Positions 14,741 to 25,511 of a DNA stretch of 64,000 nucleotides are shown here, in pieces (the stretch's first letter is position 1; every line of letters starts with the position of its first letter). This stretch comes from Grammothele lineata (taxonomy: Eukaryota; Basidiomycota; Agaricomycetes; Polyporales; Polyporaceae), in assembly GCA_002150815.3 (NCBI GenBank), contig NDFF03000001.1, positions 682,001 to 746,000 of the forward strand. The letters are read 5' to 3'. A model generated the notes under the pieces. That model did not search any database. It was not told the DNA's origin and saw only the letters and a list, made by a program, of their open reading frames with translations. A program made the position numbers and the translations under genes.

Positions 14741-15534
14741 ATGGCCACGGTCTCGACACTCTCTTGGTCCTCCCTTGCCTCTTTGTTCAGTGCGCAAGCG
14801 GCGTACCAGGTTGGATATGCCTGGTTGTTTGGAATGAGTCCGTACAAGGCCCTGCACATGATTGGACATGCTGACCTTGTCTTCATAGCCCTGTGGGTTA
14901 CTTTCATCGGAGGCACGTCGGTCCCTCCTGCTCTAACGGAGTCGATGTAACCTCTCCTCGTGCGTAGGTGTTATTGCTTTCAGGGCTCTACCTAGGCAGC
15001 AGTTCGGTGCCCTGCAGCACCGTACTTTTCCCGTATACTTCGTCCTCAGCATCGCACTTTCGTCCGGACTGCTGGGGCTGTGGGTTTACAGCCACCCGGT
15101 GGTGCTCACGCACTACCTCTCCCCGACGGTGGCGGACGTCTCTCAAGCATATGCGCTCGCGACCGTTGTGCTTTCCCAATGCGCAAACCACTTTGTCATA
15201 GGGCCTCTTACGAGCAAGTGCGTGTATTCATCTGGTATCCATCTGAAGGACTCGTCATCTGATGACGTTCAGGACGATGTTCAAGCGTCACCGTCAGGAG
15301 AAGGAGGAGGGGAAGGCTTATAATGAACCTGGAGTACGTCGCCTGTTCACAAATGGCCCATCATCGGAAAACTGACGAGGGCTGTAGGTCTCTGACAAGA
15401 TGCTAGCATTGAACAAGACTTTCGCCCAACTTCACGGCATCAGTTCTCTTGCGAACATGGCTTCATTCATCGCAGTGCTTTTCCATGGTCTGTACATCGG
15501 TAACAACAACCCTGGTATCAAGAGTTTCCTGTAA
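14741..15534 (+). CDS. TMEM205/DUF4149-like small multipass membrane protein
   Basis: About 200 residues with four hydrophobic helices. The exon order gives a first helix (LFSAQAAYQVGYAWLFG), a second around ADLVFIALWVTFIGG, then the family hallmark RALPRQQFGALQHRTFPVYF. A third helix and HPVVLTHYL follow, then FKRHRQEKEEGKAYNEP, and the end is NKTFAQLHGISSLANM plus a final helix. The LPR..FG.LQ..TFP and KAL.K.FG..HG patterns are those of the TMEM205-like family. Function is unclear; the human member is linked to drug tolerance. The first intron (14913-14967) appears to use a GC donor; later introns are GT-AG. Confidence 0.85.
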
Positions 15535-15668
15535 TCATATAGCGCAAACATAGTTTTGGTTATGCCTTCGCATGTAACGGATCAGAATACGACTCTTGCT
15601 GACGTCGTGGTTCGATGTGTTCTGAACAAGAAGATAGCGTAGAACCATGATACATGCATCGTACAAGC

Positions 15669-16574
15669 TCATGCACCGACAGAATCCATTCCGGGCATGA
15701 ACCCTTCCTTCAACATACGCTCCAGTCGTCTGATCTCCTCCACTGAGGTTGCGCGTGCGATTGCCTCCCGGACCTTGTCTGCCTCCTCCTTGGACATAAG
15801 GCGCCCCGCCTTCCCCTGCAAGGCCGGTTTAGGTTCGTCTGTAGTGACAGGTGGTTTTGATGAGTGTGTAGAGACCGTCTGCGAGATGGTAGTAGCGAGT
15901 TGCGTTGGGAGGTTGTCCGCTGTTAAGAAGAGCGCACGCGCTGCTTGCCTCTCCTGGATACGACTTGCGTGAGCGATCGGGAGTGAAGACAAAAACTATG
16001 GAACACACCTTGTCACGAATTCTCTGGAAATCAAGCACTCTCAGATTGGGAATACGCCATGCGAGCCATTCGCGATACCACTTCTTTTCCCGAACTGGGT
16101 TGCCCAGAAGACTTAGATATTGCAATGATTTGACATCTTTTAGCGGTTCAAGATCGCCTAGTTCAGCGATGTTGTTATTCGTGAGAACAAGGGTTGTGAG
16201 GTTGGGAACGGAGAGGTGTAGGGAGGGTGAGATGGATGATATTCGGTTGTTCGCAAGCAGGAGGGTCCGTAGACGGCGGAGTAGCGGGATATTCCCCAAC
16301 ACAATGATTGAATTGTCTGTGAAATCTATACAGTCATGTTGATCCTGCAATTTGGCGGTGTTTAGAACATAGCAGCACGAGGCAAGAAGCACGAACACGG
16401 ACCTTGGTTATACCAAGATTTTCAATCGCAGGGATGGTGAAGCCTATGAGCAGAAGCTGTAGTGAGCTAGTCAAAGAACAAGACACGCCACGTACCTCGG
16501 ACATCGAGCTGCCTCTCTTTTATGGGGTTGAGGTGGGAAGGGACGGATTGGATGAGCTCAGGCGTGAGCTTCAT
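15669..16574 (-). CDS. LEA1: U2 snRNP A' protein (leucine-rich repeat)
   Basis: A core U2 snRNP protein that pairs with U2B'' on stem-loop IV of U2 snRNA. Four exons give MKLTPELIQSVPSHLNPIKER at the start, then GFTIPAIENLGITK. LRR units follow (IDFTDNSIIVLGNIP, LRTLLLANNRIS, LTTLVLTNNNIAELGDLEPL), with the cap YLSLLGNPV, REWLAWRIPNLRVLDFQRI. The C-terminal tail has KPALQGKAGRLMSKEEADKV. Gene order and every block fit U2A', and length is about 250 residues as usual. The gene is convergent with the TMEM205-like gene (134 bases between stops) and divergent from SAC1. Confidence 0.95.
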
Positions 16575-16729
16575 GGCGGTTGAGCGCGAACTGGCGTGAA
16601 CAGGTCGCGGATACACCGCGCACGTGTGGCGCGCAATCACGACGCGCCTGCGCGCTGCCTGTACCTGCGCCGCGTTGGCGGCATCCGTCTGCATACATCC
16701 CTCCTTTCCTCCCACCACCCAACTCCGTT
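16575..16729. promoter_or_regulatory. Short divergent promoter of U2A' and SAC1
   Basis: Only 155 bases separate the two start codons, so both genes must share this block. It is GC-rich, with gcgcgcctgcgcgc-like stretches, and no TATA box is evident. Such compact TATA-less divergent promoters are usual for housekeeping genes. Confidence 0.45.
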
Positions 16730-19484
16730 ATGAAGCCTGTCCACCATCGCCTGAACTTGTGAGTCTACCTTGCTCTCGTATGGTGGATAAAGCTGACATA
16801 AAGCATGCAGGTATATTGACGGGAACGAGATGTACACCTTCGTTCCCGTAGAACCGGTGGGGGCGCGCTCTCTGACAATATACCGGAATTCTGGAGATAT
16901 TGTCCTCAATGGTGCGTCGCAATATATTTGCAGGAGGGCCGCAATACCGATCCATGCATGCCAGCTCCGAATACCCCCTTGCCGCCCAACGCAGAACGGT
17001 CTGTAAAGACGATATATGGGATATACGGCATGATATCACTCGCCATGTGTACGTCGTACCCCTTTCGCTATTCAAAGTCCTTCTCCGACATCGTTCTACA
17101 GCTGAATATATCATTCTTATTACCGGGCGGGAACTGCGTGGTCATATTATGCGGCAGAACATCTATCGGGCTACCGAGTACGACATTCTTCCTCTAAATC
17201 CCGACGTCTCTGTGCAGACGCCACCGAATGCTGTCGAAGCGCACCTGTTGGCTCTCGTTCGTTCGCACTTGCAAGGCGGCACCTTCTTCTTCAGCTACGC
17301 CTGGGATATCACGAGGAGACTGCAAGCACAGTGGAGTACTCTGAAGGAGGACGGGGAGAAAGCTCTTTGGGAGATTGTCAGTATATCCACGTCATTTACT
17401 TCGTTCCGTGGGCTAAGAATGAGTTCAAAGGCGGACGATAGGTTCTTCTGGAACAAGTAAGAGCGTGGTATCCGCCTAACCTTCGGAGGTTGCTAACACC
17501 TCGGTGCAGGTACTTGCATACCAGATTCATCGATGTCACCACCTCAAGCCCGGACCAAAATGCGAGTATCTAAATGTGGTTCATTGCCGGTCGGCTGAGC
17601 TCACCGAATACTTCTTCAGCTGAGTCCCTACATCCTCCCCGTGGTCTACGGCAGTGCGTTGTCTAAATATACGAAATCTATTTCTGCAACGCTCACCTCA
17701 TATTCTTCGGCCTCGTCTCCCCTAGCCTTCGACATCCGCCCCGTCCGAATCAGCATTTACCAGCTTCGTTTGTGTCTTATTAGCCGACGTTCTCGCTACC
17801 GCGCGGGGACGCGCTATTTCCGTCGCGGCATCGACGCCGAAGGACACGTTGCGAACTTCAATGAAACGGAACAGATCCTCCTCGTGGGCGACGAGTCCGG
17901 CACGCAACTAAGTTTTGTACAGATTCGTGGTAGCATTCCGGTTTATTGGGCGGAGGTCAACACGTTGCGGTACAAGCCCGACGTTCAGATCATGGAGCTG
18001 CAGGATACAGTGAGAAATGAACAACGCCCGGTATACGAGGCGGTGGTACTGACTAGGTATAGGTGAACGCAATGCGCGCTCATCTGCAAGAGACGAACAA
18101 TCTTTATGGCGAGCATAGCCTAGTGAACCTCATCAACCACAAAGGTCACGAGAAGCCTGTCAAGGAGGCGTTCGAGAAGTACATAGCGGAGGTATGCGTT
18201 TATTATTTGTTCAGTTCCCTGAAGGTTCTGAGTTTCGTTTCCAGGCGAACATGCCCAAAGCGAAGTACGAGTACTTCGACTTCCATAGCGAATGCAAGAA
18301 CATGCGTTGGGACCGCATCAGCGTGCTCCTAGCCAAGTTGGAGGAGGATTTGCTCCGCCGGGGGTGAGTGCGGCTGCGACGTTCACATGAGCAGTGCGGT
18401 AACCCGATCGTCTGTAGCTATTTCCATCTCGACTCGAACAAGCCTGAGCCGGTGAAGCTCCAAACCGGGGTCGTTCGAACTAATTGCATGGACAACCTTG
18501 ATCGCACCAACGTCGCGCAAGCTGCAATCGCGAAGTGGACACTGAATCGCCAACTGAAAGACTTGCGGGTGATACAAGAGAATGACTCCGTAGACAACTA
18601 TGACGAGTTAGCCCGTGACTTCCGCGAAAGTGCGTTCACCTGGATCCAAAATTTGGGATATATATTGACTTCCTTCATCAGTGTGGGCGGATCATGCCAA
18701 CGCCATCTCCATCGCGTACAGCGGGACAGGGGCGCTGAAGACCGATTTCACGCGGACCGGCAAGCGCACTCGCAAAGGTTTACTGGAAGACGGCTACAAT
18801 TCGGTCGTTCGCTACCTCAAAAATAACTTTTTGGACGGCGCCCGGCAGGTCAGGGTTTTCTAGATACGCCGTGCAGTGTAGGTTCTGACATGCGGTCAGG
18901 ATGCATTCGATCTCATGACTGGCGCATGGTGGCCGCGCCGCGGGTGGAATCCCTCCACACTCGTTGTGGATCACAGGCCACTCCTTATCCGCGCTGTGAG
19001 TACCTTCAGGTGCCGGCTGCGTGGCTCAATCTCACATTGACAACGCCTCGCCCTAGCCGCCATACATCCTTTCGTTCTCACTCTTCATGATCTGTGCCGG
19101 GATGACCCTCCCACGCACCTCCGGTTCGTGTTCCCAACATGCCCTTCTCCCGGCCTTACCTGACCGTCCCCGCCTCTCCCCCGGGTAGATTATTCGCTCT
19201 TCTACTACTTCGTGCTCTGGTTCACCCTCGCGTCTCTCGCGCTCGTCTTCATATTCCTTCACGGCATCGAATACGTCAGCTGGCCGCGCCTCCAGCCGCT
19301 CACCGACGTCATTTACTACGAGGGCCCTGGGTTCCGCTCCGGGCACCGGGGCAAGGGCCTCGGGCTGCCCCTCGAGAAAGTCAAGAACGCCGCAGTCGCG
19401 CAGGCGCAGGCCCTCGAGCAGCACAGACGCGTGAAGAGCAAGAGGCTCGAGGAGATTGAGATGGGCACGAAGCGTGTCGACTGA
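16730..19484 (+). CDS. SAC1: Sac1 phosphoinositide phosphatase
   Basis: Integral ER/Golgi membrane enzyme that removes the phosphate of PI4P and keeps PI4P low in the ER. Many short introns are present. The SAC domain is plain: [70 protein letters not shown], and [19 protein letters not shown]. The catalytic CX5R loop is [10 protein letters not shown], with Cys and Arg both present. The C-terminus, after ARQ..FDLMTG, carries two hydrophobic segments including [19 protein letters not shown], and ends in a charged cytosolic tail. The start [10 protein letters not shown] is followed by an intron and then [10 protein letters not shown], as in other fungal Sac1. Confidence 0.95.
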
Positions 19485-19908
19485 GTACTGTTGTTTGGAG
19501 CGAGATGGGTTTCTGCAAGTACTGTTATGTCCATATTGTGGAACTTGCGAGGAGTTTTGGACGGTGCTGCGGCTTTGGGACCGGTATTCTACGTATATAT
19601 GGTAATGCCCGACATTATACGCTCTTTCTCCTATTCTGTCCCAAACTGCGGTGGATCGTGCGCGCAGCCATTGGTGTGAACAAATGTTCGCGCGGGCTGC
19701 ACCGAGCCGGCGACCACCACGCCAAGCCTCGGTGCTCGGTGCTGCGCGAGACGTCGGATGCCGGAGCGGCGACCAGCGCTACGCCACAGCGGAGTGCGAA
19801 AGGGGAGCGCGACAACTCCGACTCGAACCTCGGGCGTGAAGGGACGCGCGCGCGCGTAACGGGAAATTTACCCATCACGCTCTTCTGCACGCACCCCGAC
19901 CGACAGCC
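19485..19908. other. Spacer between SAC1 and the SET chaperone gene
   Basis: SAC1 3' flank and promoter of the next gene. A run of alternating gcgcgcgcgcgt sits at about 19845-19857, some 50 bases before the start codon. No coding frame of note. Confidence 0.4.
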
Positions 19909-21047
19909 ATGAGCAACAAGGGCGTAAAGCGGGCGTCCCCCGGCGCGGACGTCGAAAAGAACCCCCTTGGCGACGTCGAGCTCAGTGACGAGGATGCCGT
20001 GAAGCTCCAGACCGTCCAGAAAGACGTCGCACGCGTGGAGCTCGCGCTCGGTGCGTCCCTGCTCTACCCCCGCTCGCTATCCCCCTGCTCGATCCTGCGC
20101 GACTGACATAGGCCGCTACGCGTCTGTATTTCCCGTTCGCAGAGCGCCACGCACAGGAAAAGATGACCCCCGTGTACGAAAAGCGGCGCGGCATCGTCAA
20201 GGCGATCAACAAGTTCTGGCCTGTCGCGCTCATGAACCACCACATGTTCGCGCTCAACGCCCAGCACGCCTCGGACCAAGCGGCGCTGAGCTACCTTGAG
20301 GACCTCTGGCTCGTGCGCGACCCGGCCGAGTCGCGCTGCTTCACGCTCGAGTTCGTGAGTAGATCGCGTCGTTTGTGGGGTTACCCCGCGCGCGTAGATA
20401 CGCGTCGCGTCGTGGGAGGACAATGTCTGATGCAGTGGTCGGTCTACAGCACTTCAAGGAAAACCCGTACTTCTCCAACACGGTGCTCAAGAAGGAGTAC
20501 AAGTACGTCCCGCCGCCGGTGGAGACGAACGAAAAGCCGGACGCGGACGGCATCACGGAGTCGATGCTCGAGTTCTCCTGGGAGCGCGACGTGCAGCCCC
20601 AGGTGAGTGGCGAGAGACGCGCATTGTCTGCAAACGTAGAGAGCCGCTGACTGGTGGTGGATGTAGGCGGTGAAGATCGACTGGAAGGACGACTCGAAGA
20701 ACCTGACGAAGCAGCACCCGCGGGTGAAGGAGGACGACGAGGACGACATTCCGGCGGAGAGCGGCAGCTTCTTCAACTTCTTTGAGCTCGCAGACGACCC
20801 GTTCGACGTGCGTTCTATTTCTCTGAGCTAACACAGGTTGGGTTGTGTGCTGACGGCTGCGTGCGTGTGGCTACAGCTCGGCGTGGCGATTGCGAACGAC
20901 ATCTTCCCCGAGGCCATCGAGTACTTCCTGGGCCAGACGGGCGGGGACGAGCTCGACAGCGAGGACGAAGAGGACAGCGAAGACGACGACGATGAGGAGG
21001 AGATCGACCTGGAGAAGCCGCGGCCGAAAAAGCAGAAGAAGGCGTAA
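19909..21047 (+). CDS. SET/TAF-I-type NAP-family histone chaperone
   Basis: A nuclear protein that binds core histones and helps assemble or remodel chromatin. Exons are separated by short GT-AG introns, including one at 20055-20143 and one at about 20355-20450. The N-terminal dimerisation helix (ELSDEDAVKLQTVQKDVARVE) leads to KRRGIVKAINKFWPVALMNH, a NAP-fold signature of the SET/Vps75 branch. Then come the earmuff strands (HFKENPYFSNTVLKKEYKY) and FFNFFELADDP. The protein ends in a long acidic tail (DELDSEDEEDSEDDDDEEE) followed by a basic KKQKK. Length is about 260 residues, as for SET rather than for larger Nap1. Confidence 0.88.
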
Positions 21048-21450
21048 GGATGCGCAACGTACCGACTCCGAGGGTGCGCTCGCTTGCATGTTCGATATTC
21101 GGCGGAGCGCTGCGCGCTTGGGAGAAGGAGCCGGGGCTCGGCCGGAGGGCCGGGGCTCGGGGGCGGTAGGCGCGCGTGCTGCTAAAGATAGTTTGGGGGA
21201 TGCGAGTGTATTGGATGCTAAGTTTGGTGGATGCAATCTGCTTGGAGCCGCGACAAAGCCGCGATGGCCTGCACGGCGAGTGGCGTGTTCTGTTTGCCCG
21301 TGTTGTCCGCCGAGGAACCCCCAAAAGTGCAAAAGTCGGCGCAGGCCCGTTGCCCACCGTTGCTTCCCTCTCTCCACTCGCCTCCTTCTCACGGAGTGCG
21401 CCTTGTTCACGTCGCCCATATTCCCTACGCTCTTTACCGCCCTCGCCGCC
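21048..21450. promoter_or_regulatory. Promoter region of the chitin deacetylase gene
   Basis: 403 bases between the SET chaperone stop and the chitin deacetylase start. Pyrimidine-rich just before the start codon (ctttaccgccctcgccgcc). A frame in phase with the deacetylase stays open through here, but it has no feature beyond the real start. No RNA gene seen. Confidence 0.4.
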
Positions 21451-23040
21451 ATGAAGCTCGCCCTCGTCCCCGCACTCGCCCTCCCTGCCCTCGCCTCGGC
21501 CCACGCCCACCGCGACTTCCACGCTCACGCACGCGACGATGCAGCCGCCGCGGCTGCCTCCGCTACTTCTTCTGCCGCGGCCGCTACGAGCGCGGCTGCA
21601 ACCTCGGCCGCGTCTTCAGCCGTCGCGTCCACCACCGAGTCGCTCACATTCACGCTTTTGTCCACGAACCCTTCTGCCGTCCCGCTCTCAGAGATCGCGT
21701 CCGGCGTGACTTCCGAGCCCACTGTAGCGGCCACCACCACCTTCCAGGCTGGCGTTACTCCCACCTTCCTCTCCAGCGCCCCCGCCCTCCCGAACGGTAA
21801 GTTTTCCGCGGCGGTTGCTCGTGCGCAGCAAGTTAAGTGGATCGGCTGCTAAACGTTCTTCCCCGATATAGCCGCGACCCTCGCGCCCTCCAACTACCCC
21901 ACGCTTGACAAAACCCCGCCTGTGGACTCTGATCTCGTACAGCAGTGGATCAAGGAGGTCAACGCGTCCGGGATTACCATCCCCAACATTGAGCCCACCG
22001 TGGCGGGTGGGTGCGCTGCCAACGCGGAGGCGGCTGCAGACTCGAGCCGTTGCTGGTGGACGTGCGGTGGCTGCACAGCCGACGATGACATCGTCTCTTG
22101 CCCCGACAAGCTCACTTGGGGTCTCACCTACGACGATGGTCCCGCTCTTCACACCGGTAAACTTTTGAACTACCTAGACTCCGTCAACCTCAAGGCAACT
22201 TTCTTCGTTGTCGGCTCTCGTGCTATTTCCTACCCAGCTCTTCTTCAGGAGGAGTTCATGGGCGAGCACCAGCTCGCGGTGCACACTTGGAGTCATCCCT
22301 CTATGACCACGCTGACGAACGAGGAGATCATCGCTGAGTTCGGGTGGACGAAGAAGATCATCAAGGACGTGACCGGTGTCACCCCGACGTTCTGGCGTCC
22401 GCCGTTCGGTGATGTCGACAACCGTGTGCGTGCCATTGCCACCGCCATGGGCCTCCAGACTTCTATCTGGACCCGTATCAGCCCTACGGCCACTTTCGAC
22501 ACTGAGGGTATGATCATCTCGTGGTGGTGTGGTTGACTTCGACTCATCACCATCTTCAGACTTCGACATTGCGGGCGGTACCGTGAGCTCCACTCAGGTG
22601 CTCAACAACTGGGAGAACATCATCGGCAACGCGACCACCATCGACACTGGCTTCATCGTCCTTGAGCACGATTTGTTCCAGCAGACCGTCGACATCGCGA
22701 CTGGGTACATTCTGCCCGACGCCCTTGCTCACCAGCCGGCGTTCAAGATCGAGCCCATCATCACCTGCTTGGGCCAGTCAATGAACAACGCTTACATTGA
22801 GACGAACGACAACGCTACCAACCCCATTGGCAGTAAGCATCTGCGCTCGATCTCGTTTCGGTCATGATATTGACGAACCTCGTCTCAGCAACCAACTCGT
22901 CGAGCGCGAGCAGCTCCCAATCATCGTCTGGCACAGCCAGCGGCGACTCGAGCAGCGCCATGGGATCGTTCGTCATTCCCTCATCGCTGATCGCGATGGG
23001 TTTGGCGTTTGTCTCGGGCGCGATGGCCTTCGTTTTGTGA
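21451..23040 (+). CDS. GPI-anchored chitin deacetylase (CE4)
   Basis: Converts cell-wall chitin to chitosan. The start at 21451 gives a clean signal peptide (MKLALVPALALPALASAHA), which rules out the open frame upstream. A Ser/Ala/Thr-rich stalk follows. Introns are at 21797-21871, 22508-22559 and 22833-22888. The CE4/NodB motifs are all visible: LTYDDGP (catalytic Asp and metal Asp), HTWSHPSM (metal His pair), RPPFGD, and IVLEHD near the end. A Cys-rich insert (RCWWTCGGC) precedes the domain. The C-terminus has a Ser-rich spacer and a hydrophobic tail ending GLAFVSGAMAFVL, a GPI-attachment signal. Convergent, across a gap, with a second wall gene (GH72). Confidence 0.95.
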
Positions 23041-25511
23041 GGTGCTATAGTTTCAGCAAATCTGTTGTTGGCCATCAGCCATTTGAGTAAACCTCATGGC
23101 TGTACGGAGAGCGACGCCTAGAGTGGCGTGCTTGGCAATTGCATTGTCCTTGGCTCTCTTCGCAGTATGACATACCAATCTTCGGTCGGACATATTCCAG
23201 TATTACACTACATACCATTCTTCCGCGCACCCGCCGTGCCCTAGTATTTGAACACCGCACCATCCGAACTTTTGGACATAGCTACGTCGCATCTGTCCGT
23301 CGTGGACTTTGCAGTTCGCAGACTTTGGCACCGCCTGCTCTGCCGTCTCAGTAGCACGCTGAGCAAGCTCGTCCCGCCTTGATGCTGCTTCCGGTTTTTT
23401 GTCACGATCGTCATGAATGCCCTTGAGTCCGTTTTACATTTCACGTTTTCCATTTCTCCCTGCCGCGCCGCCCGTCCACACGCCGTTTCAGGGTGCCGCC
23501 GACATCCAGCCAATGGCGCAGCCTCCGTTCCTTGTTGCATGGAAAGCGTGTTGGGCGCCGTCAGGATGGACGGATTCCATCAGGTTCGCGAGATGAATCG
23601 ATGAAGGCGAGAACGCTCGGGACAAGGGGGGGCAGGCAGGTCAGATCCACGAATAGCTCGCGCAGACGCGCGCGCACTCACGGGGGAAGTGCCTGTTCGG
23701 CATCACCCATGCATAACTCTGTAACGCTATACGTACATCATTCATCACCGCCGGCCGGCCGGAGACAGTGCGGAGAGGGCCTGGCGAGCTCGAGGCGTCC
23801 TTCTGCGGGTTGCGCGCTGTGGTCTGCACAGACTGCGAGCCAATTTGGAAGTCCACTATCCACCTCTGCGCTGTGCGGCGCGATGAAGTCATCGGTTATA
23901 TTACTTGCCGACCATCTTGTCGCCGCCTGGGCCAGCTGCAGTGGCCAAACGTCCCTGCCACCACCATGCGGTATGACGTACATATTCAGTATTTCGTTTA
24001 ACTTGGGCTCACTCTGCATCATGGGGTGCCGGTGGAACGTCTAGCCTCGTCTAGCGCTTCGGCATGGTTTTATTTTGGGTCGCCGGCGAGGCGGCTGAAC
24101 CTGACGGAGGGCGACGGAGGTGTCGGCCGTTGCGGAGAGTCACAGCCACCGCCGAGGAGGTTTGCCGGCAAACAGCTTGTAGCAGTACTGGCAGTCGCGC
24201 GCAGGTTGCCGCCACGAACTCGAGCAACGGCGGGCAGCGGCTCAGTCTGGCTCAGTAGTGGTGGTTTCTTGGGAACCGTAGTTAGTCTTGCGGCTTGGGG
24301 AACCGTGAGGTGGGACGGTGAAGAGCCGCGGCTGTTTTGGTGAACAAGAAGTAAGTACTAATTGGCAAGTAATCGGCGTCTTTGCCTTCGCTGAGTCGAG
24401 CGCGATATGCGTTGACAACTTCCTGAGGTCTCTGCCGCTGGCCATACTCCAGCGGCGCACCGCTGGCGCGACCATCTCCGCCCGTACAGCCAACCGCGGC
24501 GTCGGCAGCCGACCGCGGCCCTCGAAACCTCGTCGCCGTATACCGGAACGGAACTCTAAGTGCACGTCGCCCACCATGTGTGGCAGGGCGAGGACCTAGA
24601 CACTCGCGTCCCGCGCTACCCGCAAGAGACCGTGAGGACATACGTACATCTCCAGGTATCCGGATATTCAATTTCGGGCCCCGGGGCTCAGCGTCAGGCA
24701 CCCTGGCCACAGGCTGGAATCACGCCTTTCCTCGGTGCCTCCGGTTTTTGACAGTTGGCCGGAGGGAGAGGTAAGCTCCTCGTTCCGCCGCTCAGGTCGC
24801 GGCCAGCCCGAATGAATCGCACCTACTCCGCGCTGACCTCGCCGCGGACTTCCCGTTCATCGCTACAGAAGCGGGATATTCTTGCACCAATACCGCTGAC
24901 TCCGCTGCCATAAAGCATGTCGTCGGACGCGACTCGGGGCCGCCGTCACAGTGGCGAGCCGAGAGTGAATGGGGAGGTGTAATAGGGAGGGATGCATGCC
25001 TTCGGTGAATCCAGCTGATCCTAAGGGGGTCCCGAATATCGTAGTGTGCCTATATATAACGGTCGTTGGTAACGATACGAGGGTCCCGAGCGCGAGCGTC
25101 CGTGGGTGCGAGTACAGTACATTCCGAATTCCGGGGGTAGCGTGAGCGGGGCCGGCGCGCGGCCACTACGAGCGGTTGTGCGGAGGCGACGACCACAAGG
25201 GGCTCTCTGTGCGGACTGGGTGTGGTGAGATCGGGGTATGATGGCGGTCGGGATAGGAATACTATGTACTGAGGCGGCGCTGTCCGTCGGGCATAGGTAT
25301 CGTGCCGTGAGGTACGTGAGGGGATACAAATTGAGCAACGAGAGCAAATCCGCGGGGGAAAAAGAAAAAAAAAGAAGAGAACCACACACCGACGTCGGAG
25401 CGGGGAAAAGGAAGTCCGGAGCGCGCTGCTGCTACAAAAGAGTCCGTCGCGGATCCTGACACCCGTGATACCTCCCCCTCTGACTCCTGTCCAGCGCGCG
25501 TTTGCTCGCGC
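23041..25511. other. 2.5 kb gene-poor block between two convergent cell-wall genes
   Basis: Both flanking genes end facing this block, so only two 3' ends are needed here, far less than 2.5 kb. No frame translates to a recognised domain, and frames are short or Arg/Pro-rich. Features seen are a ggccggccgg palindrome near 23751-23761, a tatatataac stretch near 25053, and an A-rich tract (gggggaaaaagaaaaaaaaag) near 25355-25376. No terminal repeats, tRNA or transposase remnant were found. It may hold a noncoding transcript or a decayed gene. Confidence 0.4.

Noticed and set aside
20890..21852. 320-codon plus-strand frame spanning the SET tail and the chitin deacetylase start
   Set aside because: Its first half is an off-frame reading of the SET acidic tail and an intergenic stretch. 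Only the part from 21451, with its signal peptide, is real.
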